DNA of 64,000 nucleotides from the NCBI RefSeq assembly GCF_001646945.1, contig NZ_LUTV01000007.1, positions 154,914 to 218,913 of the forward strand, read 5' to 3'. This DNA is from Endozoicomonas ascidiicola (GTDB lineage: Bacteria; Pseudomonadota; Gammaproteobacteria; Pseudomonadales; Endozoicomonadaceae). The translations under genes were made by a program, and so were the position numbers. Shown piece after piece: positions 1-9,692 of the stretch; position 1 is the first letter of the stretch, and each line of letters starts with the position of its first letter. The notes below the pieces were generated by a model. The model saw nothing but the letters and a program-made list of their open reading frames with translations, did not search any database and had not been told where the DNA came from.

Positions 1-389
1 AATCCGAGCTTTCATCTACCATCCTAGTGGATTCTGCGGGCACCAGCGGTTGGCATAACGGTGCGAAACCGGACAGCCGCTCAATGGCTTATGCTGCACA
101 GAATGGCTACGATTTGTCGTTTATTCGTTCCCGCCAGGTGTCGGAAGATGATTTTATCCGGCAGGATTTTATTCTTGCCATGGATACAGAAAATCTTGAA
201 AACCTGAAATCTATCTGTCCTTCAGAGCATATCCATAAGGTGAAGCTGTTTCTGGATTATGCTGATTTGCCCGTTAATGAAGTTCCAGATCCTTATTATG
301 GTGGCGATGATGGTTTTCATCGCGTGTTAAACCTCGTGGAGCTCGGCGGCATTGCTTTGCTGGAGCACATCAAACAAGGGTTGGAGTGA
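1..389 (+). CDS. low-molecular-weight protein-tyrosine phosphatase, 5'-truncated
   Basis: The reading frame is open from the left edge and ends at TGA 387-389. The visible part has the DSAGTSGWH segment that follows the P-loop in low-molecular-weight phosphotyrosine phosphatases, and near the C-terminus the DPYYG motif with the general-acid Asp. The catalytic CX5R loop lies left of the window. These cytoplasmic enzymes dephosphorylate phosphotyrosine, for example on tyrosine kinases of polysaccharide export. The neighbour murB and then rne follow the Pseudomonas ptpA-murB-rne order. Family assignment is firm; the substrate is unknown. Confidence 0.9.
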   Translation, partial: SELSSTILVDSAGTSGWHNGAKPDSRSMAYAAQNGYDLSFIRSRQVSEDDFIRQDFILAMDTENLENLKSICPSEHIHKVKLFLDYADLPVNEVPDPYYGGDDGFHRVLNLVELGGIALLEHIKQGLE

Positions 390-458
390 TTGTCTTTGAT
401 TTATTGCTTTGATTGTTGAACCTTACGTTATCCAATTACTGTCGTTTTTAAGGCTTAC

Positions 459-1490
459 ATGACTTTGCCGGTTACCATTCACCAGAATTACTCACTTATT
501 CACCAGAATACCCTTGGGCTTCCGTCCATTGCCCGATATTACGCAGAAGTGAATACGGTTGAGGAGTTGCAGGAAGCACTTACTTTTGCCAAAGAAAAAG
601 GGTTGGTCATTCTTCCGCTAGGAGGTGGCAGTAATGTGGTTTTGGGCGATGTTCTCGATGCCTTGGTGATTCACATTAACTTGAAAGGCCTGTCAGTTGT
701 TCATCGTGATGAGCGACAGGTGACTGTCACTGCCATGGCTGGCGAAAACTGGCATGAGTTTGTGCTCTGGTCTATCGATCAAGAGGCCTACGGTCTTGAA
801 AACTTATCGCTGATTCCGGGTTGTGTTGGGGCGGCACCGATTCAGAATATTGGTGCTTATGGCGTTGAGATAAAAGATTATTTCGTCTCCCTCGATGCGA
901 TCAATATTTCTACTGGAGACGTAGAGCAATTCGATAATTTTGATTGCTGTTTTGGCTATCGTGACTCTGTATTCAAGGGTGAGAAAAAAGATCGATACAT
1001 CATTATCTCCGTGACGTTTGCGCTGGATGCTGTACTAAGCCCCAGATTGGGTTATGGGCAGCTTACGGATAGTTTGTCTGAAAAGCATGGAGATTCAGTA
1101 CTGACAGCATTGCAAATCAGTCAGGCAGTGTGTGACATTCGACAGCAAAAATTGCCGGACCCGAAAACTATCGGAAATGCCGGAAGCTTTTTCAAAAATC
1201 CGGAAGTGGATCAGCAAACCATGGAGCGCCTGAAAAAGGAGTATCCAGACATTGTTGCTTATCCAGTGGGTGAAAAGTGGAAACTGGCCGCTGGCTGGTT
1301 AATTGATCGTGCCGGACTGCGTGGTGTTCAACAAGGTAGTGTAGGGACTTATCAAAAGCAGGCGCTGGTGTTGGTCAACCACGGTGGCGCAACCGGTTCG
1401 GATGTTATAGCTTTTTCTCAATACGTTTTAGAAAAAGTGAAAAATCAGTTTGGGGTTGAGCTGGAAAGAGAGCCCAGAGTTTACCGTTGA
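459..1490 (+). CDS. murB: UDP-N-acetylenolpyruvoylglucosamine reductase MurB
   Basis: MurB reduces UDP-GlcNAc-enolpyruvate to UDP-MurNAc with NADPH and FAD in cytoplasmic peptidoglycan precursor synthesis. The 343-residue product has the usual length of type I MurB (E. coli 342). The FAD-binding GGGSNVVLGD lies near residue 55, NAGSFFKNP with the proton-donating Ser is in the C-terminal half, and the terminal LEREPRVY segment carries the conserved Glu. ATG 459 is preceded by AAGG at 450-453. A hairpin that could terminate transcription follows the gene. Confidence 0.96.
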   Translation: MTLPVTIHQNYSLIHQNTLGLPSIARYYAEVNTVEELQEALTFAKEKGLVILPLGGGSNVVLGDVLDALVIHINLKGLSVVHRDERQVTVTAMAGENWHEFVLWSIDQEAYGLENLSLIPGCVGAAPIQNIGAYGVEIKDYFVSLDAINISTGDVEQFDNFDCCFGYRDSVFKGEKKDRYIIISVTFALDAVLSPRLGYGQLTDSLSEKHGDSVLTALQISQAVCDIRQQKLPDPKTIGNAGSFFKNPEVDQQTMERLKKEYPDIVAYPVGEKWKLAAGWLIDRAGLRGVQQGSVGTYQKQALVLVNHGGATGSDVIAFSQYVLEKVKNQFGVELEREPRVYR

Positions 1491-1511
1491 TAATTGGTCT
1501 CTATAAGTAAT

Positions 1512-1552
1512 GGGTTTCAGGTATTAAAGATCCTGTAACCCTGATGATTTTT
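1512..1552 (+). terminator. probable rho-independent terminator of murB
   Basis: Ten-base arms 1512-1521 and 1532-1541 pair with one mismatch around a 10-base loop, followed 6 bases later by a T run at about 1547-1552. It lies 21 bases after the murB stop. Confidence 0.55.
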
Positions 1553-1572
1553 TCAATTCCCTGCTTTTTACA

Positions 1573-1923
1573 TCATGAGATGATTTCTATCGACCCGTGA
1601 TCGTCACAATGGTCGCCATGTACATGGTGCAGGCGACCTTCCACCAGATAATCAAAATGATCCCCATGGGGAACGATTTCTTGCCCACAGTCCGGTCCGT
1701 GTTTGTGCCCATTTTGGTGGCAGGTCTTTAGTGGGTCGCACTCAGCAGGGTTGGTGGCGCTGACTTCAATGACGTGTTCGTCGTAGTGATCTTCGTGGGG
1801 GTGATGCAAGTGGCCGTCATGGATGTAATCAATATGGTCGTTATGTTTTATGGCTGTGTGACCACAGTCTTTTCCGTGGGTGTGTTCAGGGTGTGAGTGG
1901 GTTTCATGTTTGCTCATTATCAT
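1573..1923 (-). CDS. histidine-rich putative metal-binding protein with two internal repeats
   Basis: I do not recognise a named family. The roughly 116-residue protein is extremely rich in His, Asp and Cys and has no signal peptide or membrane segment. It is built from two copies of one module, H.HG.DCG...I.H.DH.DY....G.LHH.H.DH.D.H, joined by an Ala/Asn/Cys linker. This points to binding of Zn, Ni or another transition metal, as storage, buffering or a chaperone; that is inference. The start at 1923 is chosen because GAGG lies 6 bases upstream; ATG 1935 and ATG 1917 are alternatives. A Fur/Zur-like palindrome and a promoter lie just upstream, suggesting metal-dependent control. Confidence 0.75.
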   Translation of the reverse strand: MIMSKHETHSHPEHTHGKDCGHTAIKHNDHIDYIHDGHLHHPHEDHYDEHVIEVSATNPAECDPLKTCHQNGHKHGPDCGQEIVPHGDHFDYLVEGRLHHVHGDHCDDHGSIEIIS

Positions 1924-1949
1924 GCTCTGCCTCATGGGGTGGAGTATTT

Positions 1950-2001
1950 AACATATACAGTCATCTTCATATAAACAAATATTGATAATGAATATCATCA
2001 A
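1950..2001 (-). promoter_or_regulatory. promoter with Fur/Zur-like operator for the His-rich gene
   Basis: Positions 1982-2001 read TTGATAATGAATATCATCAA, an imperfect palindrome (14 of 20 positions match the reverse complement) that closely resembles the Fur consensus half GATAATGA. Directly downstream on the minus strand are a -35 TTGTTT (1973-1978), a 17-bp spacer and a -10 TATGTT (1950-1955). Fur and Zur sites cannot be told apart by eye here. Confidence 0.5.
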
Positions 2002-2057
2002 ATGATGCGCTTGGGATTGGCTATAAGGAGCTTGAGTTCATTGTTTTTAAGGTAAAG

Positions 2058-2093
2058 AAAAGCCGGGGAAGGATGACCTTTCCCGGCTTTTTT
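2058..2093 (-). terminator. rho-independent terminator downstream of rne
   Basis: Fifteen-base arms centred on GCCGGG pair with one mismatch across a 4-base loop (2073-2076). T-rich tracts flank both sides, so it may act in both directions. It lies 22 bases beyond the rne stop. Confidence 0.75.
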
Positions 2094-2114
2094 GATGATT
2101 AAATCACCCGTTGT

Positions 2115-5100
2115 TTACAGATTGCTTTCTTCAGTGTGTGACGGTTCAGTCTTTTCACTGGTTTCAGCATTGTTATCTGCTTTTGCTTCAGAGCTTTGCT
2201 CTGCCTGCTGAGCATTGCGTCTTGCTCTTGGGTCGTTATGAGCACGGCTTCGGCGACGGCGAGGCGCTTCTACAGCAGCAACCTCAACCTCGGTAGCTTC
2301 TACTTCAGCAGACTCTGGCTTTGCTTCTGCAGATGCTTCGGCAGGTGCAGGGTCAGCTAGAAGCTTAGGCAGAGAAGGTTCAGATTGTCTCGCCGGTTTT
2401 GTCGCTCTTGGGGTTTCAGTCTTTGGCGCAACAGTTTCCGCCTTTTCAGCTTCAGGATTAACCGTTGCTGTTTCTTCGCTTTGGTTCAGTGCCTTTACCA
2501 GCATCTCTTCTGCTTCGCTGGCGGTAACAGACGTCACCGCTTCCTGCGGCTCAGGCGTTACTTCTTTCTTCTCAAACGGAGGGATTGAGTTGAACGAAGG
2601 TTTTTCCAGGTTGTGAGATGCCGCAACGGCTTTAGCCATTTCGGTCATTTGAGGGCGGCCATGGGATTTGGCTGGCTCAAACGCTTTTTCTGGCTGTTCG
2701 TCGCGCTGGTTCGTGTCGGTTGGATTTCCGGCAGGTTGATCAGCATGAGCCGCAGGTATTTCACTGGCGGCCGGTGTTTCTTCAGAAGCGGCTGCTTCTT
2801 GTACTGGCGCTGGATTTTTCTGCTCTTCTCTCTGACGACGCGGATCGTTTTTAATGCGACGTGAGCGACGTGGTCTTTGAGCGTCTTCAGTTTTCTCTAT
2901 TGTTGTTTCCCGAGTCGCTTCAGCGGTTACTGTTTCTGCTTTTTCTTCAGAAGCGGCAGGTGTTGGCTGCTTAACTTCTGGAGCGGTTGCTTCCGCAATG
3001 ACCGGTGCTGCTTCAACAGCGGCAGGCTTTGTTGCGTTTTCCTGGACAATTTCAGTCGGCTGCTGTTCTTGCTTAGCAGTGACCTCGGTAGCGACTTCTT
3101 CTTTAACAGGGGCCTGAGGTGCTGCTGTTCTGCTACTTTCTGGTAGCAATGGCTGCAGCTGCGGCTCGCCCTGAGGCTGACGCTGGGATTGACGATTGTT
3201 ACGACGACGTGGTGCAGAGTTTGGACGACGGCGACGATCACCGTTCTGTTCAGTCTCCTGATCCTGCTGACGATCCAGGTTGTTGTCCAGATCCTGATTG
3301 TCTGTTTTCTCCCGCGGACGACGCTCCTGTTTCTCGAAACGGTTGTCAGTGCGATTGTCGGAACGATTGTCGCGATCAGAGCGTTCTTTCTGATTGCGGG
3401 GTTTACGATCTTTCTGATTGCGCTCACGGTTTTCGCGGTTATCACGACTCTCGTTGTTGCGAGTCTCATTGCGATTATCGTTACGACCATCGCGACGTTG
3501 TGCATCGGAGCGTGGTTTTTTGTTGCGGTTCTGGTTTCTGTCCTGATTTCTATCATTGTCGCGACGATTTCCAGACTGCTGGCCAGAGCGTTCACGCTGG
3601 GCTGGTTTTTCGTCGTTATCAGAACTGAACAGGTTGCCAATGGATTTCAGCAGGCCGCCAATAAAGCCGGGCTTGGCTTCGGCTTGCTTAACCGGCGCTG
3701 GTTGAGCGGGGGCAACGTTACGAACGGCAGCTTGTGGTCTCTGGACTTGAGGCTTGGAGGCTGTGGTGTATTCTTCCACCGCGGCTTCTTCGTTCTCCAG
3801 AATGATTTCGTAGCTGCTGCCAACATCCTGAGGGTTATCGTCACGCAGACGCTGAACATCGTAATGAGGTGTTTCCAGGTTGGCATTTGGAATCACGACG
3901 ATGCGAGCGTTATTGCGCTTTTCGATTTTGGCAATGTTTTTGCGTTTTTCGTTGAGCAGGAATGCAGCAACAGAAACCGGTACCTGAGCGCGGATTTCAG
4001 AGGTCTTGTCTTTCATAGCCTCCTCTTCCATTAAGCGCAGGATGGAGAGTGCCAGAGATTCGATATCCCGGATGGTGCCTTGACCAGAGCATCGTGGACA
4101 AACGACACCACTGGTTTCACCCAGGGATGGGCGCAGGCGCTGACGGGACATTTCCAGCAAACCAAAGCGGGAAATGCGACCGGTTTGCACCCGGGCGCGA
4201 TCCACCGACAGTGCTTGACGAATGCGGTTTTCCACTTCGCGCTGGTTGCGGTTGTTGCTCATATCGATAAAGTCGATAACGATCAGGCCGCCGATATCAC
4301 GCAGACGCAGCTGGCGAGCGATTTCGTCCGCTGCTTCCAGGTTGGTGTTGAAGGCGGTTTCTTCGATATCACCACCACGGGTTGCCCGGGCAGAGTTGAT
4401 GTCGATGGAAACCAATGCTTCTGTTGGATCGATAACAATTGAGCCGCCTGAAGGCAGCTTTACTTCACGCTGGAACGCCGTTTCGATCTGGCTTTCGATC
4501 TGGAAGCGATTAAACATGGGCACAGTGTCACGATACAGCTTCAGCTTATTCTGATACTGCGGCATGACCTGATTAACAAAGTCCAGCGCTTCTTCGTAGA
4601 CAGCCGTTTTATCGATGAGAACTTCGCCGATGTCCTGGCGCAGGTAGTCACGGATCGCGCGGATAATGACGTTGCTTTCTTGATACAACAGGGCTGGAGC
4701 TTGATTTTTGCCGGAGGCTTCTTTGATGGAGTTCCAGAGGTGCAGGAGGTAATCCAGATCCCATTGAAGATCTTCGGCGGAGCGTCCAAGGCCAGCGGTA
4801 CGGACAATAACACCCATTTCGGAAGGGATGTCCAGTTTGCTCATAGCTTCACGAAGCTCGGCACGCTCATCGCCTTCAATGCGGCGGGAGATGCCGCCGG
4901 CGCGTGGGTTGTTTGGCATCAATACCAGGTAGCGACCAGCAAGGCTAACCAGCGTGGTGAGAGCGGCGCCTTTATTGCCGCGTTCTTCCTTGTCCACCTG
5001 AACAATGACTTCGGTGCCTTCTTTGATGACATCTTTGATGTTCGGGCGACCGCCACTGTGACCCGTGAAGTACTCACGGGAGATTTCTTTTAAGGGAAGG

Positions 5101-5300
5101 AAGCCATGACGCTCTGCGCCGAAGTCAACAAACGCTGCTTCGAGGCTGGGCTCAACACGGGTGATTTTGGCTTTATAGATGTTGGCTTTCTTCTGTTCGC
5201 GGGCTCCGGATTCAATATCCAGATCGAACAGGCGTTGCCCATCAACGAGTGCAACTCTCAGCTCTTCTTGCTGGGTCGCATTGATTAACATTCTCTTCAT
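2115..5300 (-). CDS. rne: ribonuclease E
   Basis: Endoribonuclease of the RNA degradosome, acting in rRNA and tRNA processing and bulk mRNA decay at the inner membrane. The N-terminal half has the S1 domain (about residues 35-125), the catalytic metal ligands in [10 protein letters not shown] (near 303) and VIDFIDM (near 346), and the Zn-link CPRCSGQG (near 404). Residues from about 530 onward are a disordered scaffold: first an Arg/Asn/Asp-rich RNA-binding stretch, then a long Ala/Glu/Pro/Thr-rich tail with two more basic RRRSR patches. The total of 1061 residues equals E. coli RNase E. An unusually long gene-free region lies upstream. Confidence 0.97.
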   Translation of the reverse strand: MKRMLINATQQEELRVALVDGQRLFDLDIESGAREQKKANIYKAKITRVEPSLEAAFVDFGAERHGFLPLKEISREYFTGHSGGRPNIKDVIKEGTEVIVQVDKEERGNKGAALTTLVSLAGRYLVLMPNNPRAGGISRRIEGDERAELREAMSKLDIPSEMGVIVRTAGLGRSAEDLQWDLDYLLHLWNSIKEASGKNQAPALLYQESNVIIRAIRDYLRQDIGEVLIDKTAVYEEALDFVNQVMPQYQNKLKLYRDTVPMFNRFQIESQIETAFQREVKLPSGGSIVIDPTEALVSIDINSARATRGGDIEETAFNTNLEAADEIARQLRLRDIGGLIVIDFIDMSNNRNQREVENRIRQALSVDRARVQTGRISRFGLLEMSRQRLRPSLGETSGVVCPRCSGQGTIRDIESLALSILRLMEEEAMKDKTSEIRAQVPVSVAAFLLNEKRKNIAKIEKRNNARIVVIPNANLETPHYDVQRLRDDNPQDVGSSYEIILENEEAAVEEYTTASKPQVQRPQAAVRNVAPAQPAPVKQAEAKPGFIGGLLKSIGNLFSSDNDEKPAQRERSGQQSGNRRDNDRNQDRNQNRNKKPRSDAQRRDGRNDNRNETRNNESRDNRENRERNQKDRKPRNQKERSDRDNRSDNRTDNRFEKQERRPREKTDNQDLDNNLDRQQDQETEQNGDRRRRPNSAPRRRNNRQSQRQPQGEPQLQPLLPESSRTAAPQAPVKEEVATEVTAKQEQQPTEIVQENATKPAAVEAAPVIAEATAPEVKQPTPAASEEKAETVTAEATRETTIEKTEDAQRPRRSRRIKNDPRRQREEQKNPAPVQEAAASEETPAASEIPAAHADQPAGNPTDTNQRDEQPEKAFEPAKSHGRPQMTEMAKAVAASHNLEKPSFNSIPPFEKKEVTPEPQEAVTSVTASEAEEMLVKALNQSEETATVNPEAEKAETVAPKTETPRATKPARQSEPSLPKLLADPAPAEASAEAKPESAEVEATEVEVAAVEAPRRRRSRAHNDPRARRNAQQAEQSSEAKADNNAETSEKTEPSHTEESNL

Positions 5301-6174
5301 AGAGTTCCAAATTGCTAATGGCTACTCTAATCAGTCAGAGTTGTTTGTACGTTTGGCTTTCCGGTGCATCCTTTACGGGCAGGCAGCGCATTGTTCATGC
5401 GAGTCAGGCCTGGCTTTCTGGCAGAGCGTCAGACCGGAGAGTGTTTAGCCTCGGCGGTCGGGCGGTCTTTTGTGCACCGGGTTTCCTTCGGTGTTTTACA
5501 AACTCTTTTGTTGCCTGCGTTAACAGGCCGAATGCCGTGTGTTTCAGGCGGTTCGGCTGCTGCGCTCATTGGCTGGCAGTCGGTTTTGTAATAAGCCGAA
5601 TCTGCTGCTTGTAGCGTAATCATCCGCGGTATTGTCTGACGGATGTTTTGCAGGAGGAGGTTGCATAAATCAGGCGCCCTCTTGGCTGACTGCCGATAAT
5701 CTCTGGGCAGCTCAGACCGTATACTGGCATATGACCTGTTCGCTTGTCCTCGACCCATTAACGGGCACGCAACCACTGATTAAATGTGGCACTGTTTATT
5801 TATCGCGACCATTGTCGCGGTCTTTCGTTCTTCAATACCCACGTTCAGAGACCGGTGCATTGTTGTTCAGCAGAGGTGTCTAACGTGAAATATGCCTGAA
5901 TATGTCTTGCTGATAATGTACAACCCTTCACAGTATATCGGGTAATACGAACATCATCAGTCTATTCTTCGGACCAGTTGAAAGGAATTTAAGTGAAATC
6001 CACTCTTATTGCGTCTTTCCAGTCTTACTCAAGCGTAGTAAATCGTGCTGTCTTCTCGGTAGTTAGCAAGACAGTCTTGCAACTATATCAGTAAACTATG
6101 AGTGCTTCAAACCGTTGAAAGCTGGTAGTATTTGGCTAATTGCTCATGGTATGTGAGAAGGTATTAATAGTGTT
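5301..6174. other. 874-bp divergent intergenic region holding the rne leader and rluC promoter
   Basis: No convincing gene is visible on either strand; short ORFs here lack ribosome sites and recognisable sequence. In other gammaproteobacteria rne has a long 5' leader through which RNase E controls its own mRNA. The half nearest rne is GC-rich with short complementary G/C tracts (for example around 5440-5580), consistent with a structured leader. On the plus side, TTGAAA at 6115-6120 with TAATTG 16 bp later is a weak candidate rluC promoter. Confidence 0.4.
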
Positions 6175-7275
6175 GTGGATAATCGATTGAAGCAAAGACG
6201 TAATGTGAAACGCTCCGGCTCTGCCGGTACAAAATCTCAACGTGTGCAGGCGCGTCGGCCAGAAACCGTGCGTGAAAATACCGTGCGTGCGAAAAAAGCA
6301 GTGCCTGCGGAGCTTGCGGAAATAGTTGAGGCGGTGCCCACGGTTCAATGGTTGGATATTGATGACGACACCGCTGGCCAGCGCATTGATAACTTTTTAC
6401 TGCGGATTCTCAAAGGCGTCCCGAAAACCCGCATTTACCGCATTCTTCGTAAGGGTGAGGTGCGAGTCAATAAAAAACGCATTACCGCTGATTATCGTTT
6501 GCAGTCTGGGGATGTGGTTCGGGTGCCGCCGGTTCGGGTAGCTGAAGCCAATGCGCCAGTCAGGCCGTCTGACAATGTGATCGAACAGCTCGAACAATCG
6601 GTGCTGTATGAAGATGAATTGTTGCTGATTATCAACAAACCCTCCGGTTTGGCGGTGCACGGTGGCAGTGGTTTGTCTTACGGCGTGATTGAAGCTTTGC
6701 GGCAGTTGCGCCCCGATAATAAAACCCTTGAGTTGGTGCATCGATTGGATCGTGATACTTCTGGCTGTCTGGTGATTGCTAAGCGTCGCAGTATGCTGAG
6801 GCATATTCACAATCAGCTGCAACAACGAGATAAAGTGGAAAAACTGTATCAGGCGCTGGTAATCGGAAAATGGCCGACCAGAAAGCAGTTGGTTAATGCG
6901 CCGTTGCAGAAGAATGTGTTGCAATCCGGTGAGCGGATGGTGCGAGTGCATGTAGATGGTAAAAAGTCTCGCACCGCGTTCCGTGTTTTGGAACGATATC
7001 CCAATATGACATTGGTTGAGGCGTACCCAATTACTGGTCGAACTCATCAGATTCGTGTTCATTGTTTGCATGCGGGTCACGCTATTGCTGGTGATGATAA
7101 ATACGCGCTGGACGAAGATAATCAACGATTCAAGGCGTTTGGTTTGAATCGCCTGTTCCTTCATGCAGCCAGTATTCAGTTTGAATTACTGGATGGAAAG
7201 ATATTGAAGGTAGAAGCGCCGCTACCAAAAGAATTGCAGGATGTCTTAACGACTTTGCGGCAATCGAATGGTTAA
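6175..7275 (+). CDS. rluC: 23S rRNA pseudouridine synthase RluC
   Basis: RluC makes pseudouridine at 23S rRNA positions 955, 2504 and 2580 (E. coli numbering). The product has an S4 RNA-binding domain (about residues 65-125, with [20 protein letters not shown]) and a pseudouridine synthase domain with the catalytic Asp in HRLDRDTSG. Compared with E. coli RluC (319 residues) there is an extra basic N-terminal extension of about 45 residues from the GTG at 6175. The only upstream SD-like AGAAGG is about 14 bases away, so the true start could be an internal GTG. The divergent neighbour is rne, as in Pseudomonas. Confidence 0.93.
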   Translation: MDNRLKQRRNVKRSGSAGTKSQRVQARRPETVRENTVRAKKAVPAELAEIVEAVPTVQWLDIDDDTAGQRIDNFLLRILKGVPKTRIYRILRKGEVRVNKKRITADYRLQSGDVVRVPPVRVAEANAPVRPSDNVIEQLEQSVLYEDELLLIINKPSGLAVHGGSGLSYGVIEALRQLRPDNKTLELVHRLDRDTSGCLVIAKRRSMLRHIHNQLQQRDKVEKLYQALVIGKWPTRKQLVNAPLQKNVLQSGERMVRVHVDGKKSRTAFRVLERYPNMTLVEAYPITGRTHQIRVHCLHAGHAIAGDDKYALDEDNQRFKAFGLNRLFLHAASIQFELLDGKILKVEAPLPKELQDVLTTLRQSNG

Positions 7276-7292
7276 AGACTTAAGGAGTGATT

Positions 7293-8276
7293 ATGCAGGA
7301 TAACTGGCAAGAGCCTTTAGCGGATGAAAATCAGCCGGAAAATGATCGTGCCTGGGGGTTGGTAGAAACGCTGGCGAAAGGCGCGTTGCTGGAGCAGCGG
7401 CGAGCCCGCCGTTGGGGGATCTTTTTCAAGTGCCTGACCTTCGGTTGGTTGTTTTTCTCCGTGGCGGTCTTCTATAAGGCGACAAATATTGCGGATGCAG
7501 ACGTCTCGTCCAGCAGTGGAGAACACACGGCTCTGGTGGATATCGATGGTCAGATTGGTGGTGGCGAAGTAGAGGCGGATGCGGTGATTACCGGCCTGCG
7601 CTCAGCTTTTGAGGATGAAAACACCAAAGCCGTGATTCTGCGGATTAATAGCCCCGGTGGTAGTCCGGTTCAATCTGGCTATATCTATGATGAAATCCGC
7701 AGGCTTCGTGATATCCATGAAGAAATTCCACTCTATGCAGTGATTATGGATATCGGGGCGTCCGGAGGTTATTATATTGCTGCTGCGGCGGATGAAATCT
7801 ATGCGGATAAAGCCAGTCTGGTAGGATCTATCGGTGTTATTTCTGCGGGCTTTGGTTTTGTCGGCACGATGGAAAAGCTAGGCGTTACCCGACGTGTTTA
7901 TCATGCGGGCGAGGATAAAGCGTTTCTGGACCCGTTCCAGCCTATTGATAAAGGCTCCGCCGCCAAGTGGCAGGTTCAGTTGAACACCATTCATCAGCAA
8001 TTTATTGAGGTGGTTAAAGCTGGGCGTGGTGATCGACTGCAAGATTCTCCAGATATTTTCTCCGGCATGGTTTGGTCAGGTGAGCAGGCAGAAAAGCTTG
8101 GCTTGATCGATGGGTTGGGCAGTGCGGGTTATGTGGCCCGTGAGGTGATTGGTGAAGAAGAAATCGTCGATTACACTTTTCGCCTAAGTCCTCTAGAAAA
8201 ATTTGCCCGTGATTTTGGTGCGGGTGTCAGTTCCACCTTTGTTGAGGCGATGGATGGCGGGCTTCAATTAATGTAA
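7293..8276 (+). CDS. S49-family signal peptide peptidase (SppA-like)
   Basis: Inner-membrane serine protease of the short SppA type that degrades cleaved signal peptides. One transmembrane helix lies near residues 42-60. The S49 fold shows NSPGGSP, the nucleophile Ser in GASGGYYIAAAADEIYA (around residue 157) and the catalytic Lys in GEDKAF about 55 residues later. At 327 residues it is the single-domain form. ATG 7293 has AGGAG 5 bases upstream; an earlier GTG at 7287 overlaps that site and is unlikely. It follows rluC by 17 bp, as in Pseudomonas apart from a HAD hydrolase gene absent here. Confidence 0.9.
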   Translation: MQDNWQEPLADENQPENDRAWGLVETLAKGALLEQRRARRWGIFFKCLTFGWLFFSVAVFYKATNIADADVSSSSGEHTALVDIDGQIGGGEVEADAVITGLRSAFEDENTKAVILRINSPGGSPVQSGYIYDEIRRLRDIHEEIPLYAVIMDIGASGGYYIAAAADEIYADKASLVGSIGVISAGFGFVGTMEKLGVTRRVYHAGEDKAFLDPFQPIDKGSAAKWQVQLNTIHQQFIEVVKAGRGDRLQDSPDIFSGMVWSGEQAEKLGLIDGLGSAGYVAREVIGEEEIVDYTFRLSPLEKFARDFGAGVSSTFVEAMDGGLQLM

Positions 8277-8282
8277 TCCTTT

Positions 8283-8310
8283 AAAGGCTTTCAATCGGAA
8301 GCCTTTTTCT
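8283..8310. terminator. rho-independent terminator between S49 peptidase gene and maf
   Basis: Eight-base perfect arms AAAGGCTT and AAGCCTTT around an 8-base loop, followed by TTCTT. It lies between convergent genes and could serve both. Confidence 0.65.
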
Positions 8311-8312
8311 TG

Positions 8313-8894
8313 TCAGTTTCCTAAAGGGAAGATTCCTTCGTTTATCAGCATATTGGTTAGCGTAATCAAAGGTAGGCCGATCAAGCTGTTAGGGTCATCT
8401 CCATTCATTTTTTCAAACAATGTCACCCCCAGTCCTTCGCATTTGAAGCTGCCGGCGCAATCCAGCGGGCTTTCTGCATCTATATAGTAAGTGATTTGTG
8501 ATGGGGTGAGTTGTCGAAACCAGACGGAATACTCGATGCATTCCAGTTGGAATTGTCCGCTGGCGGTGTTTAGAAGGCAAAGACCCGTATAAAAGGTTAC
8601 TTGTTTTCCGCTGCAGCTTGAGAGTTGTGCAATGGCTTTTTCACGAGTGCCGGGTTTGCCCAGGATCTTATCATGCAGTGAGGCGGCCTGGTCTGATGCG
8701 ATGATCAGAGTGTTTGGGTGCTTATTGGTCAGTGCTTGTGCTTTTTCCAGCGAAAGACGCGTCGCCAGCTGCTGGGCGGTTTCATGGCTTAATGGTGTTT
8801 CATTAATGTCGGGTGATTGTTGTTGAAAGGTCAGGTTTAATCGCTGAAGCAGGTGTTTGCGATAGGGTGAGCTGGAGGCTAAGAGGATCTTCAT
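8313..8894 (-). CDS. Maf-like nucleoside triphosphate pyrophosphatase, YceF type
   Basis: House-cleaning enzyme that hydrolyses modified NTPs; the YceF branch prefers m7GTP. The 193-residue product begins with the Maf signature LLASSSPYRKHLL, followed by SPDINETP, and has the ASDQAA motif with the catalytic Asp near residue 69. The position between the S49 peptidase and yceD, on the opposite strand, resembles the E. coli yceF-yceD and Pseudomonas arrangements. Substrate preference is inferred from the SPYR type of signature. Confidence 0.9.
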   Translation of the reverse strand: MKILLASSSPYRKHLLQRLNLTFQQQSPDINETPLSHETAQQLATRLSLEKAQALTNKHPNTLIIASDQAASLHDKILGKPGTREKAIAQLSSCSGKQVTFYTGLCLLNTASGQFQLECIEYSVWFRQLTPSQITYYIDAESPLDCAGSFKCEGLGVTLFEKMNGDDPNSLIGLPLITLTNMLINEGIFPLGN

Positions 8895-9051
8895 GGTTAT
8901 ATCGTGGTCCGGATGTGAAGGATGCGAAGGGTGTGATGTTTTCTACATAACCCGGATTCGGTCTTTTTCGTGATCCGGGGAAATTTTGTGTAAAGCACGG
9001 TATTGTATGAAGATTATCACGAGCTTATATGAAATCCGATGCAAAGGGTGT

Positions 9052-9080
9052 TTGACAGTCAGTGTTCATCCCCCTATGAT
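9052..9080 (+). promoter_or_regulatory. near-consensus sigma-70 promoter for yceD-rpmF-plsX
   Basis: TTGACA (9052-9057), a 17-bp spacer, then TATGAT (9075-9080). The expected start of transcription (about 9086-9088) falls only 2-4 bases before the yceD ATG at 9090. Confidence 0.7.
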
Positions 9081-9089
9081 TGCGCGCTT

Positions 9090-9647
9090 ATGTTATCAGG
9101 GCAATTACCCAAAACTTTTGACCCCCGTAAATTGGCGCGTCAAGAGTTGCAGTTTGAAGGTACACTGGCACTCAATAAATTTGAGCAGCTGGTGGCCAGC
9201 CTCGCTGATGATCAGGGTGAGGTGAAGATTTCTCTTCATTTCTATATGAGTGAAGACCATCGGGTGGTTTTGCAGGGGCATGTTGAAGCAAATCTGAAAT
9301 TGATTTGCCAGCGGTGTCTCGATATTGCAGAGCTGCCTGTGCGTGTTGATCTCAACCTGATGGGTGTACTGACGGATGAGCAGGCAAAAATGTTGCCGGA
9401 GGAATTTGAACCCTTGATGCTCCAAGAGGAGCCGATGGAGTTGATCCCTCTGCTAGAGGAAGAGCTTTTGTTAAGTCTTCCTATTGTGGCCTATCATCCA
9501 CCTGAGGCCTGTCAGGTTCAGCAGAGTTACACTACTGAGTCTGATGAAGAGTTGCGGGCTTCTGATGCACAGGCAGAAGAAGAGCGTAAACGCCGTAACC
9601 CATTCAGTGTTCTGGCTGGTTTGAAAAAAGACATCGAACCGGAATAG
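9090..9647 (+). CDS. yceD: YceD/DUF177 family 23S rRNA accumulation protein
   Basis: YceD-family proteins support 23S rRNA accumulation and are encoded before rpmF in most bacteria. The 185-residue product has the family start LPKTFDPRKLARQE, the central ICQRCLD with the conserved CxxC, and a C-terminal NPFSVLAGLKKD motif shared with E. coli YceD. ATG 9090 is chosen because the family homology begins there. It has no clear ribosome-binding site and lies 9 bases after the -10 box, so the transcript may be almost leaderless. rpmF follows after 45 bp. Confidence 0.9.
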   Translation: MLSGQLPKTFDPRKLARQELQFEGTLALNKFEQLVASLADDQGEVKISLHFYMSEDHRVVLQGHVEANLKLICQRCLDIAELPVRVDLNLMGVLTDEQAKMLPEEFEPLMLQEEPMELIPLLEEELLLSLPIVAYHPPEACQVQQSYTTESDEELRASDAQAEEERKRRNPFSVLAGLKKDIEPE

Positions 9648-9692
9648 ATTCAGATAGAAGCTTCTGGTTATAGAATAGAGGAGAGTTGACAC

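Noticed and set aside
2927..3640. 237-codon minus-strand ORF overlapping rne in another frame
   Set aside because: It arises from the repetitive CGN/GAN codons of the RNase E scaffold region and has low-complexity content only.
3119..4034. Long plus-strand ORFs (up to 281 codons) opposite rne
   Set aside because: They are mirror frames of the Arg- and Ala-rich RNase E sequence, lack ribosome sites and resemble no protein family.
5312..5883. Several short ORFs in the rne-rluC gap
   Set aside because: They overlap one another on both strands, have no ribosome sites and no recognisable sequence.
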